From NCBI GenBank assembly GCA_032122355.1, contig JAUMCS010000051.1, positions 1-9,107 on the forward strand: DNA of 9,107 nucleotides, given 5' to 3'. This stretch comes from RFTU01 sp032122355. GTDB lineage: Bacteria; Pseudomonadota; Gammaproteobacteria; Burkholderiales; Burkholderiaceae_C. The notes below the pieces were generated by a model. That model saw nothing but the letters and a program-made list of their open reading frames with translations, had not been told where the DNA came from and did no database searches. This document shows positions 1 to 6,057 of this stretch, piece by piece. Position 1 is the first letter of the stretch; each line of letters opens with the position of its first letter. A program made the translations under genes and the position numbers.

Positions 1-84
1 GGGAATGCTGCCACGCCCAAACCACAGCTGCAGCTGGAAAACCACCAACAGCGTGAGCAGAATGAGGGGAACGGGACGACGCAT
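1..84 (-). CDS. ftsB: Cell division protein FtsB, N-terminal fragment (cut by window edge)
   Basis: The reading frame from the ATG at 84-82 encodes 28 residues before the window ends. It begins MRRPVPLILLTLLVVFQ and continues with LQLWFGRGS. A short basic start, one hydrophobic membrane segment (about residues 5-18) and a Q-x-x-LWFG motif are the recognisable N-terminus of FtsB. FtsB is a small bitopic inner-membrane protein that forms the FtsQBL complex and activates septal peptidoglycan synthesis at the divisome. The periplasmic coiled coil would lie beyond the edge. It starts 21 bases after the eno stop codon, the usual proteobacterial eno-ftsB arrangement, and is probably cotranscribed with eno. 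No strong Shine-Dalgarno is visible before the ATG and no other start is possible nearby. The identity rests on a short stretch plus position. Confidence 0.85.
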   Translation of the reverse strand, partial: MRRPVPLILLTLLVVFQLQLWFGRGSIP

Positions 85-105
85 GGGTACAACTTCGGGT
101 CGGTT

Positions 106-1392
106 TCAATGGCGCAGATTGTAAAAGGCTGCGCGGCCAGGGTAGGTGGCGATGCTACCGAGGTCTTCCTCGATGCGCAATAACTGGTTGTATTTGGCCA
201 AACGGTCAGAGCGGCTGAGTGAGCCGGTTTTGATTTGACCGGCGTTGGTGCCAACAGCAATATCAGCGATGGTGGAGTCCTCGGTCTCGCCCGATCGGTG
301 GCTGATGACAGCGGTGTAGCCTGCGCGTTTGGCCATTTCAATGGCGGCAAAGGTTTCCGTCAGTGTACCGATTTGGTTGATTTTAATGAGTATGGAATTG
401 GCAATGCCTTGCTCAATACCCTGCTTCAGAATTTGCGTGTTGGTGACAAATAAATCATCACCCACCAACTGAACTTTTTGGCCTAAACGCTCGGTCAGAT
501 GCTTCCAGCCCTTCCAATCACCTTCATGCATACCGTCTTCAATGCTGATGATGGGATATTTATCACACCAGTTGGCCAGCATATCGGTCCAGGATTCAGC
601 GCTCAATTGCAAGCCTTCACCTTCTAGGTGATAGAGGCCGTCTTTGTAAAACTCGCTGGCAGCACAATCCAAACCAATCGCAATTTGGCGACCTGGCTCG
701 TAACCTGCTTTATCAATGGCTTCGAGTATCAAAGCAATCGCGGCTTCATGGCCAGGCACGCTGGGGGCAAATCCGCCTTCGTCACCAACCGCTGTGCTCA
801 TACCTTGTTTGTCAATGATTTTCTTCAGCGCATGAAATACCTCAGCCCCATAACGCACGGCCTCGCGAAAGCTGGGCGCACCCACGGGGATGATCATCAA
901 CTCTTGCAAGTCTAGGTTGTTGTTGGCATGAGCACCGCCATTAATCACGTTCATCATGGGCACCGGTAATTGCACGCCCCCCATACCGCCGAAGTAACGA
1001 TACAAGGGTAGACCCGACTCTTCCGCCGCTGCACGGGCCGTTGCCATGGATACCGCCAACATGGCATTTGCGCCTAAGCGGCTTTTGTTTTCTGTGCCGT
1101 CAATATCAATCAGGGTTTTGTCGAGGAATGCTTGCTCAGAAGCGTCAAGGCCCACAATGGCCTCGGTAATTTCAGTGTTAATGTGCTCAACTGCACGCAA
1201 TACGCCTTTGCCTAAATACCGCTGAGCATCGCCATCACGCAGTTCAATGGCCTCGCGGCTGCCGGTAGAAGCCCCCGATGGCACGGCTGCACGGCCCATC
1301 ACGCCCGACTCTAGCAACACATCACATTCCACAGTGGGGTTGCCACGGCTATCCAAGATTTCACGGCCAACAATATCCACAATCGCACTCAT
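106..1392 (-). CDS. eno: Enolase (phosphopyruvate hydratase)
   Basis: Enolase interconverts 2-phosphoglycerate and phosphoenolpyruvate in cytosolic glycolysis and gluconeogenesis. The 428-residue protein is full length. The N-terminal domain carries REILDSRGNPTVE and the mobile loop SGASTGSRE. In the barrel, numbered from the ATG at 1392, the catalytic and metal residues are in place: E164, E205 (GDEGGF), D242, E285 (SIEDG), D312 (VGDD), K337 and H365. The family signature ILIKINQIGTLTET is complete. The frame extends two codons upstream to a TTG at 1398, but AGGAG at 1406-1402 lies only 3 bases from that TTG and 9 bases from the ATG, so I chose the ATG. The gap to kdsA is 12 bases and the Shine-Dalgarno overlaps the kdsA stop codon. 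This suggests cotranscription and coupling. PEP made here is also a substrate of the neighbouring KdsA. Confidence 0.98.
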   Translation of the reverse strand: MSAIVDIVGREILDSRGNPTVECDVLLESGVMGRAAVPSGASTGSREAIELRDGDAQRYLGKGVLRAVEHINTEITEAIVGLDASEQAFLDKTLIDIDGTENKSRLGANAMLAVSMATARAAAEESGLPLYRYFGGMGGVQLPVPMMNVINGGAHANNNLDLQELMIIPVGAPSFREAVRYGAEVFHALKKIIDKQGMSTAVGDEGGFAPSVPGHEAAIALILEAIDKAGYEPGRQIAIGLDCAASEFYKDGLYHLEGEGLQLSAESWTDMLANWCDKYPIISIEDGMHEGDWKGWKHLTERLGQKVQLVGDDLFVTNTQILKQGIEQGIANSILIKINQIGTLTETFAAIEMAKRAGYTAVISHRSGETEDSTIADIAVGTNAGQIKTGSLSRSDRLAKYNQLLRIEEDLGSIATYPGRAAFYNLRH

Positions 1393-1401
1393 GCTCAATC
1401 T

Positions 1402-1406
1402 CTCCT
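1402..1406 (-). promoter_or_regulatory. Ribosome binding site deciding the eno start
   Basis: AGGAG on the minus strand overlaps the kdsA TAG stop (1407-1405). It sits 9 bases before the ATG at 1392 but only 3 bases before the in-frame TTG at 1398. The spacing favours the ATG and gives an enolase beginning MSAIVDIVGREIL. Confidence 0.75.
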
Positions 1407-2268
1407 ATTCATCTAATGAAAAAACGGTTTCCAGCAAAGTTTGCTGCTTGACCAAATCATCCAGCGCTCTGAGTTGCGCCAGTAGCGCTGGCATATGCTT
1501 AAGAGGCACCGCATTGGGCCCATCTGACCAGGCCTGCTGGGGCTGCGGGTGGGTTTCCATAAACAGACCGCTCACACCCGCTGCGACAGCAGCACGCGCG
1601 AGAACAGGTACAAATTCACGCTGACCGCCACTGACCGCACCTTGCCCGCCCGGCAGTTGCACGCTGTGTGTGGCATCAAACACCACCGGCGCACCCGTTT
1701 GGCGCATGATGGCCAAACTACGCATATCTGACACCAAGTTGTTATAACCGAAGCTCACGCCGCGCTCGCAGGCCATAAAGCAGTCATCCGACAGCCCCAC
1801 TTCACGGGCCGCTGAACGGGCTTTCTCGATCACATTAAGCATATCTGCCGGCGCCAGGAACTGCCCTTTCTTGATATTCACCGGCTTGCCTGATTGCGCC
1901 ACGGCGCGAATGAAATCGGTTTGACGGCACAAAAAAGCAGGGGTTTGCAGCACATCCACCACACTGGCGACTTCGGCGATTTGCTCAACCTCGTGTACAT
2001 CGGTGAGTACGGGCACACCCACTTGACGGCGCACTTCATCCAAAATTTTGAGGCCAGCCTCAAGCCCCACGCCGCGCTGACTTTTACCTGAAGTACGATT
2101 GGCTTTATCAAACGAGCCTTTGTAAACCAGGGGTATACCCAAAGCATCACAAGTTTCTTTCAATTGACCGGCCACATCCAATGAAAGCTGTAACCCTTCA
2201 ATGGAGCAAGTACCCGCGATTAAAAAGAAGGGTTGATCTAAACCCACCTTCCACCCACAAAGGTTCAT
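1405..2268 (-). CDS. kdsA: 3-deoxy-8-phosphooctulonate synthase (KDO-8-P synthase), metal-dependent type
   Basis: KdsA condenses phosphoenolpyruvate with arabinose 5-phosphate to KDO 8-phosphate, the committed step to the KDO sugars of LPS inner core, in the cytosol. The protein is 287 residues, close to the family's usual 280-290, and forms a single barrel domain. Recognisable motifs are FLIAGTCSIE (residues 15-24), SFDKANRTS (52-60), TDVHE (89-93), NIKKGQFLAP (131-140), FDATHS (197-202) and METHP (237-241). Cys21, His201, Glu238 and Asp249 match the metal ligands known from the Aquifex-type enzyme; the His-Glu and Glu-Asp spacings (37 and 11) are the same. E. coli KdsA has Asn in place of the Cys and needs no metal. 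The ATG overlaps the pyrG stop by 4 bases (ATGA), and AGGAG lies 7 bases upstream inside pyrG, so the start is well supported. Confidence 0.97.
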   Translation of the reverse strand: MNLCGWKVGLDQPFFLIAGTCSIEGLQLSLDVAGQLKETCDALGIPLVYKGSFDKANRTSGKSQRGVGLEAGLKILDEVRRQVGVPVLTDVHEVEQIAEVASVVDVLQTPAFLCRQTDFIRAVAQSGKPVNIKKGQFLAPADMLNVIEKARSAAREVGLSDDCFMACERGVSFGYNNLVSDMRSLAIMRQTGAPVVFDATHSVQLPGGQGAVSGGQREFVPVLARAAVAAGVSGLFMETHPQPQQAWSDGPNAVPLKHMPALLAQLRALDDLVKQQTLLETVFSLDE

Positions 2269-3944
2269 GGCTGGACTCCTGCATGATTGCTATTAACTGC
2301 TTTAGCGGCTTGAAATGCCAACGCCGCTTCAATGTAGCTGGTGAACAAAGGGTGGCCATCCCATGGGGTGCTTTTGAACTCAGGGTGGAATTGCACGCCG
2401 ACAAACCAGGGATGCACTTGAGTAGGTAATTCAATCATCTCGGTGAGTTTTTCACGCTGGGTAATCGCGGAAATGATCAATCCGGCTTGCTGCAGTTGAT
2501 CTAGGTACTTTTCATTGGCTTCATAACGGTGCCGATGCCGTTCATTCACCACCGGACCATAAATTCGATAGGCCAAGGTACCTGGCTTGACATCCGAACT
2601 TTGCGCACCCAAGCGCATAGTACCGCCTAAATCAGAGCCCTCATGTCGTTTATGCACCGTGCCATCGGCTTCTTGCCATTCATCAATCAAGGCAATAACC
2701 GGATGCGGGGTATGCGGGTCAAACTCGGTACTATTAGCACCTTCTAGGCCAGTCTTGTGGCGCGCATATTCAATAGTGGCCACCTGCATACCCAAGCAGA
2801 TACCTAGGTAGGGGATGCCATGCTCGCGCGCATATTGCGCCACCAAAATTTTTCCCTCTACCCCGCGCTTACCAAAGCCTCCTGGCACTAATAAAGCATC
2901 ATATTGAGCTAGTTGCTGTACATTGTGCGGGCTTAGGGTTTCGGCATCCACATATTCAATGTGAACCCGCGCGTGGTTGTGTATGCCTGCATGGCGCAAA
3001 GCCTCATTCAAAGACTTATACGAGTCTGATAAATCCGTGTATTTGCCACACATAGCGATGGTTACACTGCGCTTGGGGTTTGCTAGCTCATGCACCAAAT
3101 AATCCCAACGCTGCAAATCAGCAGGCTGCGCCAAGAGTTGCAACTTCATGCAGATTTGCTCATCCAAGCCTTGTTCGTGCAACATACGGGGCACTTTGTA
3201 AATGGTGTCGGCATCCCATACACTGATCACACCATGGCGCGGTACGTTGGTAAAAAGTGAGATTTTTTCGCATTCATCCGCAGGCACAGGGCGATCAGCA
3301 CGGCAAAGCAATACATCGGGCTGAATACCAATTTCGCGCAGTTTTTGAACGGTGTGCTGGGTAGGTTTGGTTTTTAGTTCACCTGCTGCGGCTATCCACG
3401 GTACATAAGTCAGGTGAACAAATGCGGCATGATGGGGGCCACGCTTGAGCGTGAGTTGGCGCGCCGCCTCTAGAAATGGGAGTGATTCAATGTCACCTAC
3501 CGTACCCCCAATTTCCACTATCGCCACATCCACCGCAGCGGGTGTATCGACACCCGCACCGCGCAAAATGTATTCTTGAATTTCATTGGTGACGTGGGGG
3601 ATGACTTGCACGGTTTTACCCAAGTAATCGCCACGACGTTCTTTTTCAAGAACACTTTTATAAATTTGGCCGGTGGTGAAATTATTGCTGCGCTTCATGC
3701 GAGCCGTAATAAACCGCTCGTAGTGTCCCAAATCCAAATCGGTTTCTGCGCCATCTTCGGTCACAAACACTTCACCATGCTGAAATGGCGACATCGTGCC
3801 TGGGTCTACATTCAAATAGGGGTCTAACTTGATTAAAGTAACTTTCAAGCCTCGGGATTCCAGGATGGCTGCCAGAGATGCCGCAGCAATACCCTTACCC
3901 AAAGAAGATACCACCCCACCAGTTACAAAGACAAATTTAGTCAT
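2265..3944 (-). CDS. pyrG: CTP synthase (glutamine hydrolysing)
   Basis: PyrG makes CTP from UTP, ATP and glutamine, the last step of de novo pyrimidine nucleotide synthesis. The 559-residue protein is full length (E. coli has 545). The synthetase domain (about 1-270) opens with MTKFVFVTGGVVSSLGKG, whose glycine-rich loop ends at K17-G18, followed by DPYLNVDPGTMSPFQHGEV and VEIGGTVGDIES (143-154). The class I glutaminase domain (about 295-545) has PGGFGKRG (354-361), the nucleophile Cys383 in GICLGMQ and the triad partners His520 and Glu522 in FHPEF. The last 15 or so residues are a non-conserved tail. This gene heads the downstream block after the only sizeable intergenic gap and overlaps kdsA by 4 bases. 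Its own ATG has only a weak upstream GGAA. A small upstream ORF ends across its start, so translation may be coupled. The in-frame TGA six bases before the ATG rules out a longer start. Confidence 0.98.
   Translation of the reverse strand: MTKFVFVTGGVVSSLGKGIAAASLAAILESRGLKVTLIKLDPYLNVDPGTMSPFQHGEVFVTEDGAETDLDLGHYERFITARMKRSNNFTTGQIYKSVLEKERRGDYLGKTVQVIPHVTNEIQEYILRGAGVDTPAAVDVAIVEIGGTVGDIESLPFLEAARQLTLKRGPHHAAFVHLTYVPWIAAAGELKTKPTQHTVQKLREIGIQPDVLLCRADRPVPADECEKISLFTNVPRHGVISVWDADTIYKVPRMLHEQGLDEQICMKLQLLAQPADLQRWDYLVHELANPKRSVTIAMCGKYTDLSDSYKSLNEALRHAGIHNHARVHIEYVDAETLSPHNVQQLAQYDALLVPGGFGKRGVEGKILVAQYAREHGIPYLGICLGMQVATIEYARHKTGLEGANSTEFDPHTPHPVIALIDEWQEADGTVHKRHEGSDLGGTMRLGAQSSDVKPGTLAYRIYGPVVNERHRHRYEANEKYLDQLQQAGLIISAITQREKLTEMIELPTQVHPWFVGVQFHPEFKSTPWDGHPLFTSYIEAALAFQAAKAVNSNHAGVQP
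2276..2280 (-). promoter_or_regulatory. Strong ribosome binding site of kdsA inside the pyrG 3' end
   Basis: AGGAG on the minus strand is placed 7 bases before the kdsA ATG (2268), within the last codons of pyrG. It supports that start and suggests that kdsA can initiate independently as well as by coupling through the ATGA overlap. Confidence 0.75.
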
Positions 3945-3984
3945 AGATCACAATTTCCGTATGAATGGCATCGTTAAAGCCCAT
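3937..3984 (-). CDS. Possible 15-codon upstream ORF overlapping the pyrG start
   Basis: ATG at 3984-3982 opens a frame encoding MGFNDAIHTEIVIYD and ends at TAA 3939-3937. The TAA falls inside pyrG codons 2 and 3, giving an 8-base overlap with the pyrG start. GAAGGG (3995-3990) lies 5 bases before the ATG, a better ribosome binding site than anything before pyrG itself. If translated, ribosomes would terminate next to the pyrG ATG and could reinitiate there. The peptide has no recognisable domain and no obvious run of regulatory codons. A second, shorter ORF (ATG 3971-3969, stop 3950-3948, peptide MPFIRKL) sits in another frame without a well-placed ribosome binding site. Short ORFs arise by chance often, so this is a candidate only. 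Confidence 0.3.
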   Translation of the reverse strand: MGFNDAIHTEIVIYD

Positions 3985-4020
3985 TGCTACCCTTCACTTC
4001 ACTGGGTTTTTATAAGGGCA
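3976..4020 (-). promoter_or_regulatory. Potential folded leader of the pyrG mRNA
   Basis: On the minus-strand RNA, UGCCCUU (4020-4014) can pair with AAGGGUA (3994-3988): seven pairs with one G-U, and a 19-base loop. That helix would cover the GAAGGG Shine-Dalgarno of the upstream ORF. A second, interleaved pairing is possible between AAAACCCA (4010-4003) and UGGGCUUU (3983-3976), with one A-C mismatch. The order of strands means that the two pairings either exclude each other or form a pseudoknot. There is no following U-tract, so this is not a terminator. The pairings are short and the loops long, so formation in the cell is uncertain. Confidence 0.2.
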
Positions 4021-4032
4021 TGAATAAAACCT

Positions 4033-4061
4033 TATATTGTAATTCAGTTGAGAAGAATCAA
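4033..4061 (-). promoter_or_regulatory. Candidate sigma70-type promoter for pyrG-kdsA-eno-ftsB
   Basis: The minus strand has TTGATT (4061-4056) as a possible -35 box. A 17-base spacer leads to AATATA (4038-4033), or a 16-base spacer to CAATAT (4039-4034), as a possible -10 box in a locally AT-rich stretch. Transcription would begin near 4026-4024, giving a leader of about 80 bases before the pyrG ATG. It lies in the only gap between the two blocks, where a promoter is expected. Both boxes deviate from consensus, so the exact placement is uncertain. Confidence 0.35.
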
Positions 4062-4108
4062 GCCCAGAGTATCAGTACCATTTAGCCTCCAAAGGCTGTG
4101 ATTGTGGA

Positions 4109-4597
4109 TCAAGAACATACCTCTATCCGCTGCTGTCCTACATTTTGCATGCAGGACTCCATATTCCAACTGACGTCGTCACTCAGCCAAAACGCATCAG
4201 GCCACAACTCAGCCAAGGGATACAGTACAAAAGCCCGCAAATGCATACGCGGGTGCGGCAACACCAAATCCGGTAGTGCCACTTGGCGTTGACCATACAT
4301 CAACAAATCCAAGTCTAGTGTACGGGGAGCATTCTGGTAGCTGCGCTGCCTACCATAACGCTGCTCAATGATTTGCAAAGCTTGTAACAATGCCATCGGC
4401 TCTAGCGCCGTTTGCACTTCAACCACGGCATTGACAAAATCCGGGCCCTGTGCATCAACCGGTGCACTGGCATAAAACGACGATTGCCCTACTAAGCGCA
4501 CCTCTGGAATTTGCTGAATGTCGAATATGGCTTGCTTTAGGGTTTGCGCCGCCTCACCTAAATTTGCACCCAAGCCAATAAAAACTCGCTCATTCAT
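4109..4597 (-). CDS. folK: 6-hydroxymethyl-7,8-dihydropterin pyrophosphokinase (HPPK)
   Basis: FolK transfers pyrophosphate from ATP to 6-hydroxymethyl-7,8-dihydropterin in folate biosynthesis, in the cytosol. The 162-residue protein has the usual single-domain length. It starts with the family pattern VFIGLGANLG (residues 5-14) and has SSFYASAPV (39-47). The HPPK signature APRTLDLDLLMYG (90-102) contains Arg92 and the magnesium ligands Asp95 and Asp97. LPHPRMHLRAFVL (113-125) contains His115 and Arg121. These positions coincide with the numbering known for the E. coli enzyme. The last 25 residues are less conserved. The ATG overlaps the pcnB stop by 4 bases (ATGA) with no clear Shine-Dalgarno, so expression probably depends on coupling to pcnB, an arrangement common in proteobacteria. 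It is the last gene of the upstream block. Confidence 0.96.
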   Translation of the reverse strand: MNERVFIGLGANLGEAAQTLKQAIFDIQQIPEVRLVGQSSFYASAPVDAQGPDFVNAVVEVQTALEPMALLQALQIIEQRYGRQRSYQNAPRTLDLDLLMYGQRQVALPDLVLPHPRMHLRAFVLYPLAELWPDAFWLSDDVSWNMESCMQNVGQQRIEVCS

Positions 4598-6057
4598 GAC
4601 TGCGCATCAGCATCGCTCGAAGCAGCGCCGACATTGGCAGCACTTGAGCGCGGTTTGCGCCTGCGCCGACGCGCTCCTGCGCTAGATACCGCCGGCTTAG
4701 CCGCTTGTATCAAGGCTTCGCGCTCTTCATCCGTACCCAAAGAAAAATCTTCCCACCAAGTGGCCAAATCAGCGTCGATTTCACCGGCATCGGCACGCAA
4801 ACGCAAGAAATCAAAGCCAGCCCTGAAGCGCGGCTGCTCAATCAGGGTGTAAGGGGTGTGGCCACTACGACGCTCGAAACGCGGTTGCATTTGCCAAATT
4901 TCACGCATATCAGCGGCCAACTTGCCACGACCCGAAATGTCACCTATGCGCACATCAAATACTTGATCAATGGCTTGTTGCAACGCAGGAAATGGCGCTT
5001 CCCCCCCGGCCTTGAATACACCCCAGCGCTGCAACACTTCATGCCATAACAAGCAAGCGAGTAAAAAACTCGGCGCCACCGGTTTACCTTCAGCCACCCG
5101 ACGATCAGTATCCGCCAAAGCCAAATCGATAAAACGCCTTTGCATTGTCCCCTCCGCAAAAGCCAATACCGCCTGTAGCATAGGAAATACAGATGTGAGT
5201 TGGTAGGTTTGCAGTGCAGCCACACTCGCCTTGGCGTGACCTGTTTGCAGCAGTTTGAACATTTCATCAAACAAACGCGATAGCGGAACATGGCTTAGCC
5301 ATTGCGCTGCCTCGGCCATGGGCTTGCGCGTGGCGGGTGCAATTTCAAAACCCAATTTAGCCCCAAAGCGCACTACTCGTAGCAAACGCACGGGGTCTTC
5401 TCGATACCGAGTTGGCGGATCACCAATCATGCGCAGCACCGAGGCTTTGACATCCCGTAAGCCGTGATGATAATCAATCACCATCTGGTTGCTGGGGTTG
5501 TAATACATGGCATTGATGGTGAAATCGCGGCGCGCGGCATCTTCTTGCTGCGAGCCCCACACATTGTCACGCAGTACACGGCCACTGGCATCTACCGCAT
5601 GACTGACCCCCGCCAATGCCTGGCGTGAGGTGCGCTCATTCCCGCTGACTTGTTCTGCATCCGCCGCATCTAAAAAGGCGCGAAAGGTGGATACTTCAAT
5701 CACCTCATGATCACGGCCACGGCCAAAAATCACATGCACGATGCGAAAGCGCCTACCAATAATAAATGCTCGCCGAAATAAGCCCTTGACTTGTTCGGGT
5801 GTGGCATTGGTGGCGACATCAAAATCTTTAGGCCGACGCCCGACCAATAAATCGCGTACGGCACCGCCCACCACATAGGCTTCAAACCCCGCCTCTTGCA
5901 AAGTGGTCACGACATTCACAGCGCGATCATCGAGCAATTGCAGATCAATGCCATGCTCGCTGACCGGAATTTCTTGCCGGCGCCCGAAAGTGGCCTTGCG
6001 CGATGCCGTGCCGGTGCTAGGGCGACCCATGAGTTTTTGTATGAATTTTTTTATCAT
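4594..6057 (-). CDS. pcnB: Poly(A) polymerase I
   Basis: PcnB adds 3' poly(A) tails to RNA and so promotes decay by 3' exonucleases. It belongs to the class II nucleotidyltransferase family shared with CCA-adding enzymes. The 487-residue product has a head domain with YVVGGAVRDLLVGRRPKDFD (61-80), where Asp78 and Asp80 are the expected metal ligands. VIEVSTFRA (119-127) supplies the third carboxylate. RRDFTINAMYYNP (176-188) and EDPVRLLRVVRFGAKLGF (220-237) follow. A basic C-terminal tail (RRRRRK at about 463-468) fits RNA binding and favours PcnB over a CCA-adding enzyme. The frame extends 8 codons upstream to an ATG at 6081. I chose the ATG at 6057 because it makes the same 4-base ATGA overlap with the gene before as elsewhere here, and because related proteins usually begin MIKK. 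Neither start has a good Shine-Dalgarno. Confidence 0.95.
   Translation of the reverse strand: MIKKFIQKLMGRPSTGTASRKATFGRRQEIPVSEHGIDLQLLDDRAVNVVTTLQEAGFEAYVVGGAVRDLLVGRRPKDFDVATNATPEQVKGLFRRAFIIGRRFRIVHVIFGRGRDHEVIEVSTFRAFLDAADAEQVSGNERTSRQALAGVSHAVDASGRVLRDNVWGSQQEDAARRDFTINAMYYNPSNQMVIDYHHGLRDVKASVLRMIGDPPTRYREDPVRLLRVVRFGAKLGFEIAPATRKPMAEAAQWLSHVPLSRLFDEMFKLLQTGHAKASVAALQTYQLTSVFPMLQAVLAFAEGTMQRRFIDLALADTDRRVAEGKPVAPSFLLACLLWHEVLQRWGVFKAGGEAPFPALQQAIDQVFDVRIGDISGRGKLAADMREIWQMQPRFERRSGHTPYTLIEQPRFRAGFDFLRLRADAGEIDADLATWWEDFSLGTDEEREALIQAAKPAVSSAGARRRRRKPRSSAANVGAASSDADAQS

Larger units (their letters stand above)
3945..4108. other. folK-pyrG intergenic region (164 bases)
   Basis: This is the only substantial non-coding stretch in the window. 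Besides the candidate promoter, leader pairing and upstream ORF listed separately, it has a small hairpin directly after folK. In the hairpin AGCCT and AGGCT (4097-4093 and 4088-4084 on the minus strand) flank a four-base loop. No U-tract follows, so I do not call a terminator, and folK transcripts may read through into pyrG. I see no tRNA, no tandem repeat array and no insertion sequence end here. Confidence 0.6.

Noticed and set aside
1247..1624. A 125-codon plus-strand ORF across the eno-kdsA junction
   Set aside because: It lies antisense to two well-supported enzymes and has a low-complexity, serine- and threonine-rich translation with no recognisable domain.
3948..3971. A 7-codon ORF (MPFIRKL) ending 3 bases before the pyrG ATG
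   Set aside because: It has no Shine-Dalgarno at a workable distance. The overlapping 15-codon ORF in another frame is the better candidate.
4019..4032. A T-run after the predicted -10 box as a reiterative-transcription start of the kind that regulates some pyrimidine genes
   Set aside because: The transcription start is only predicted. The four-base T-run precedes the likely start position, so there is no real support for nucleotide-sensing initiation.
4084..4097. Five-pair hairpin after folK as a rho-independent terminator
   Set aside because: The stem is short and neither strand has a U-tract after it. It may be a chance palindrome.
4103..4111. TGTGGATCA near the folK stop as a DnaA box
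   Set aside because: It differs by one base from the TGTGNATAA consensus, is single and overlaps the folK stop codon. One near-match without a cluster is not evidence of DnaA binding.
4705..5049. A 114-codon plus-strand ORF antisense to pcnB
   Set aside because: It has no recognisable motif, and pcnB on the other strand is intact with conserved residues over the same bases.
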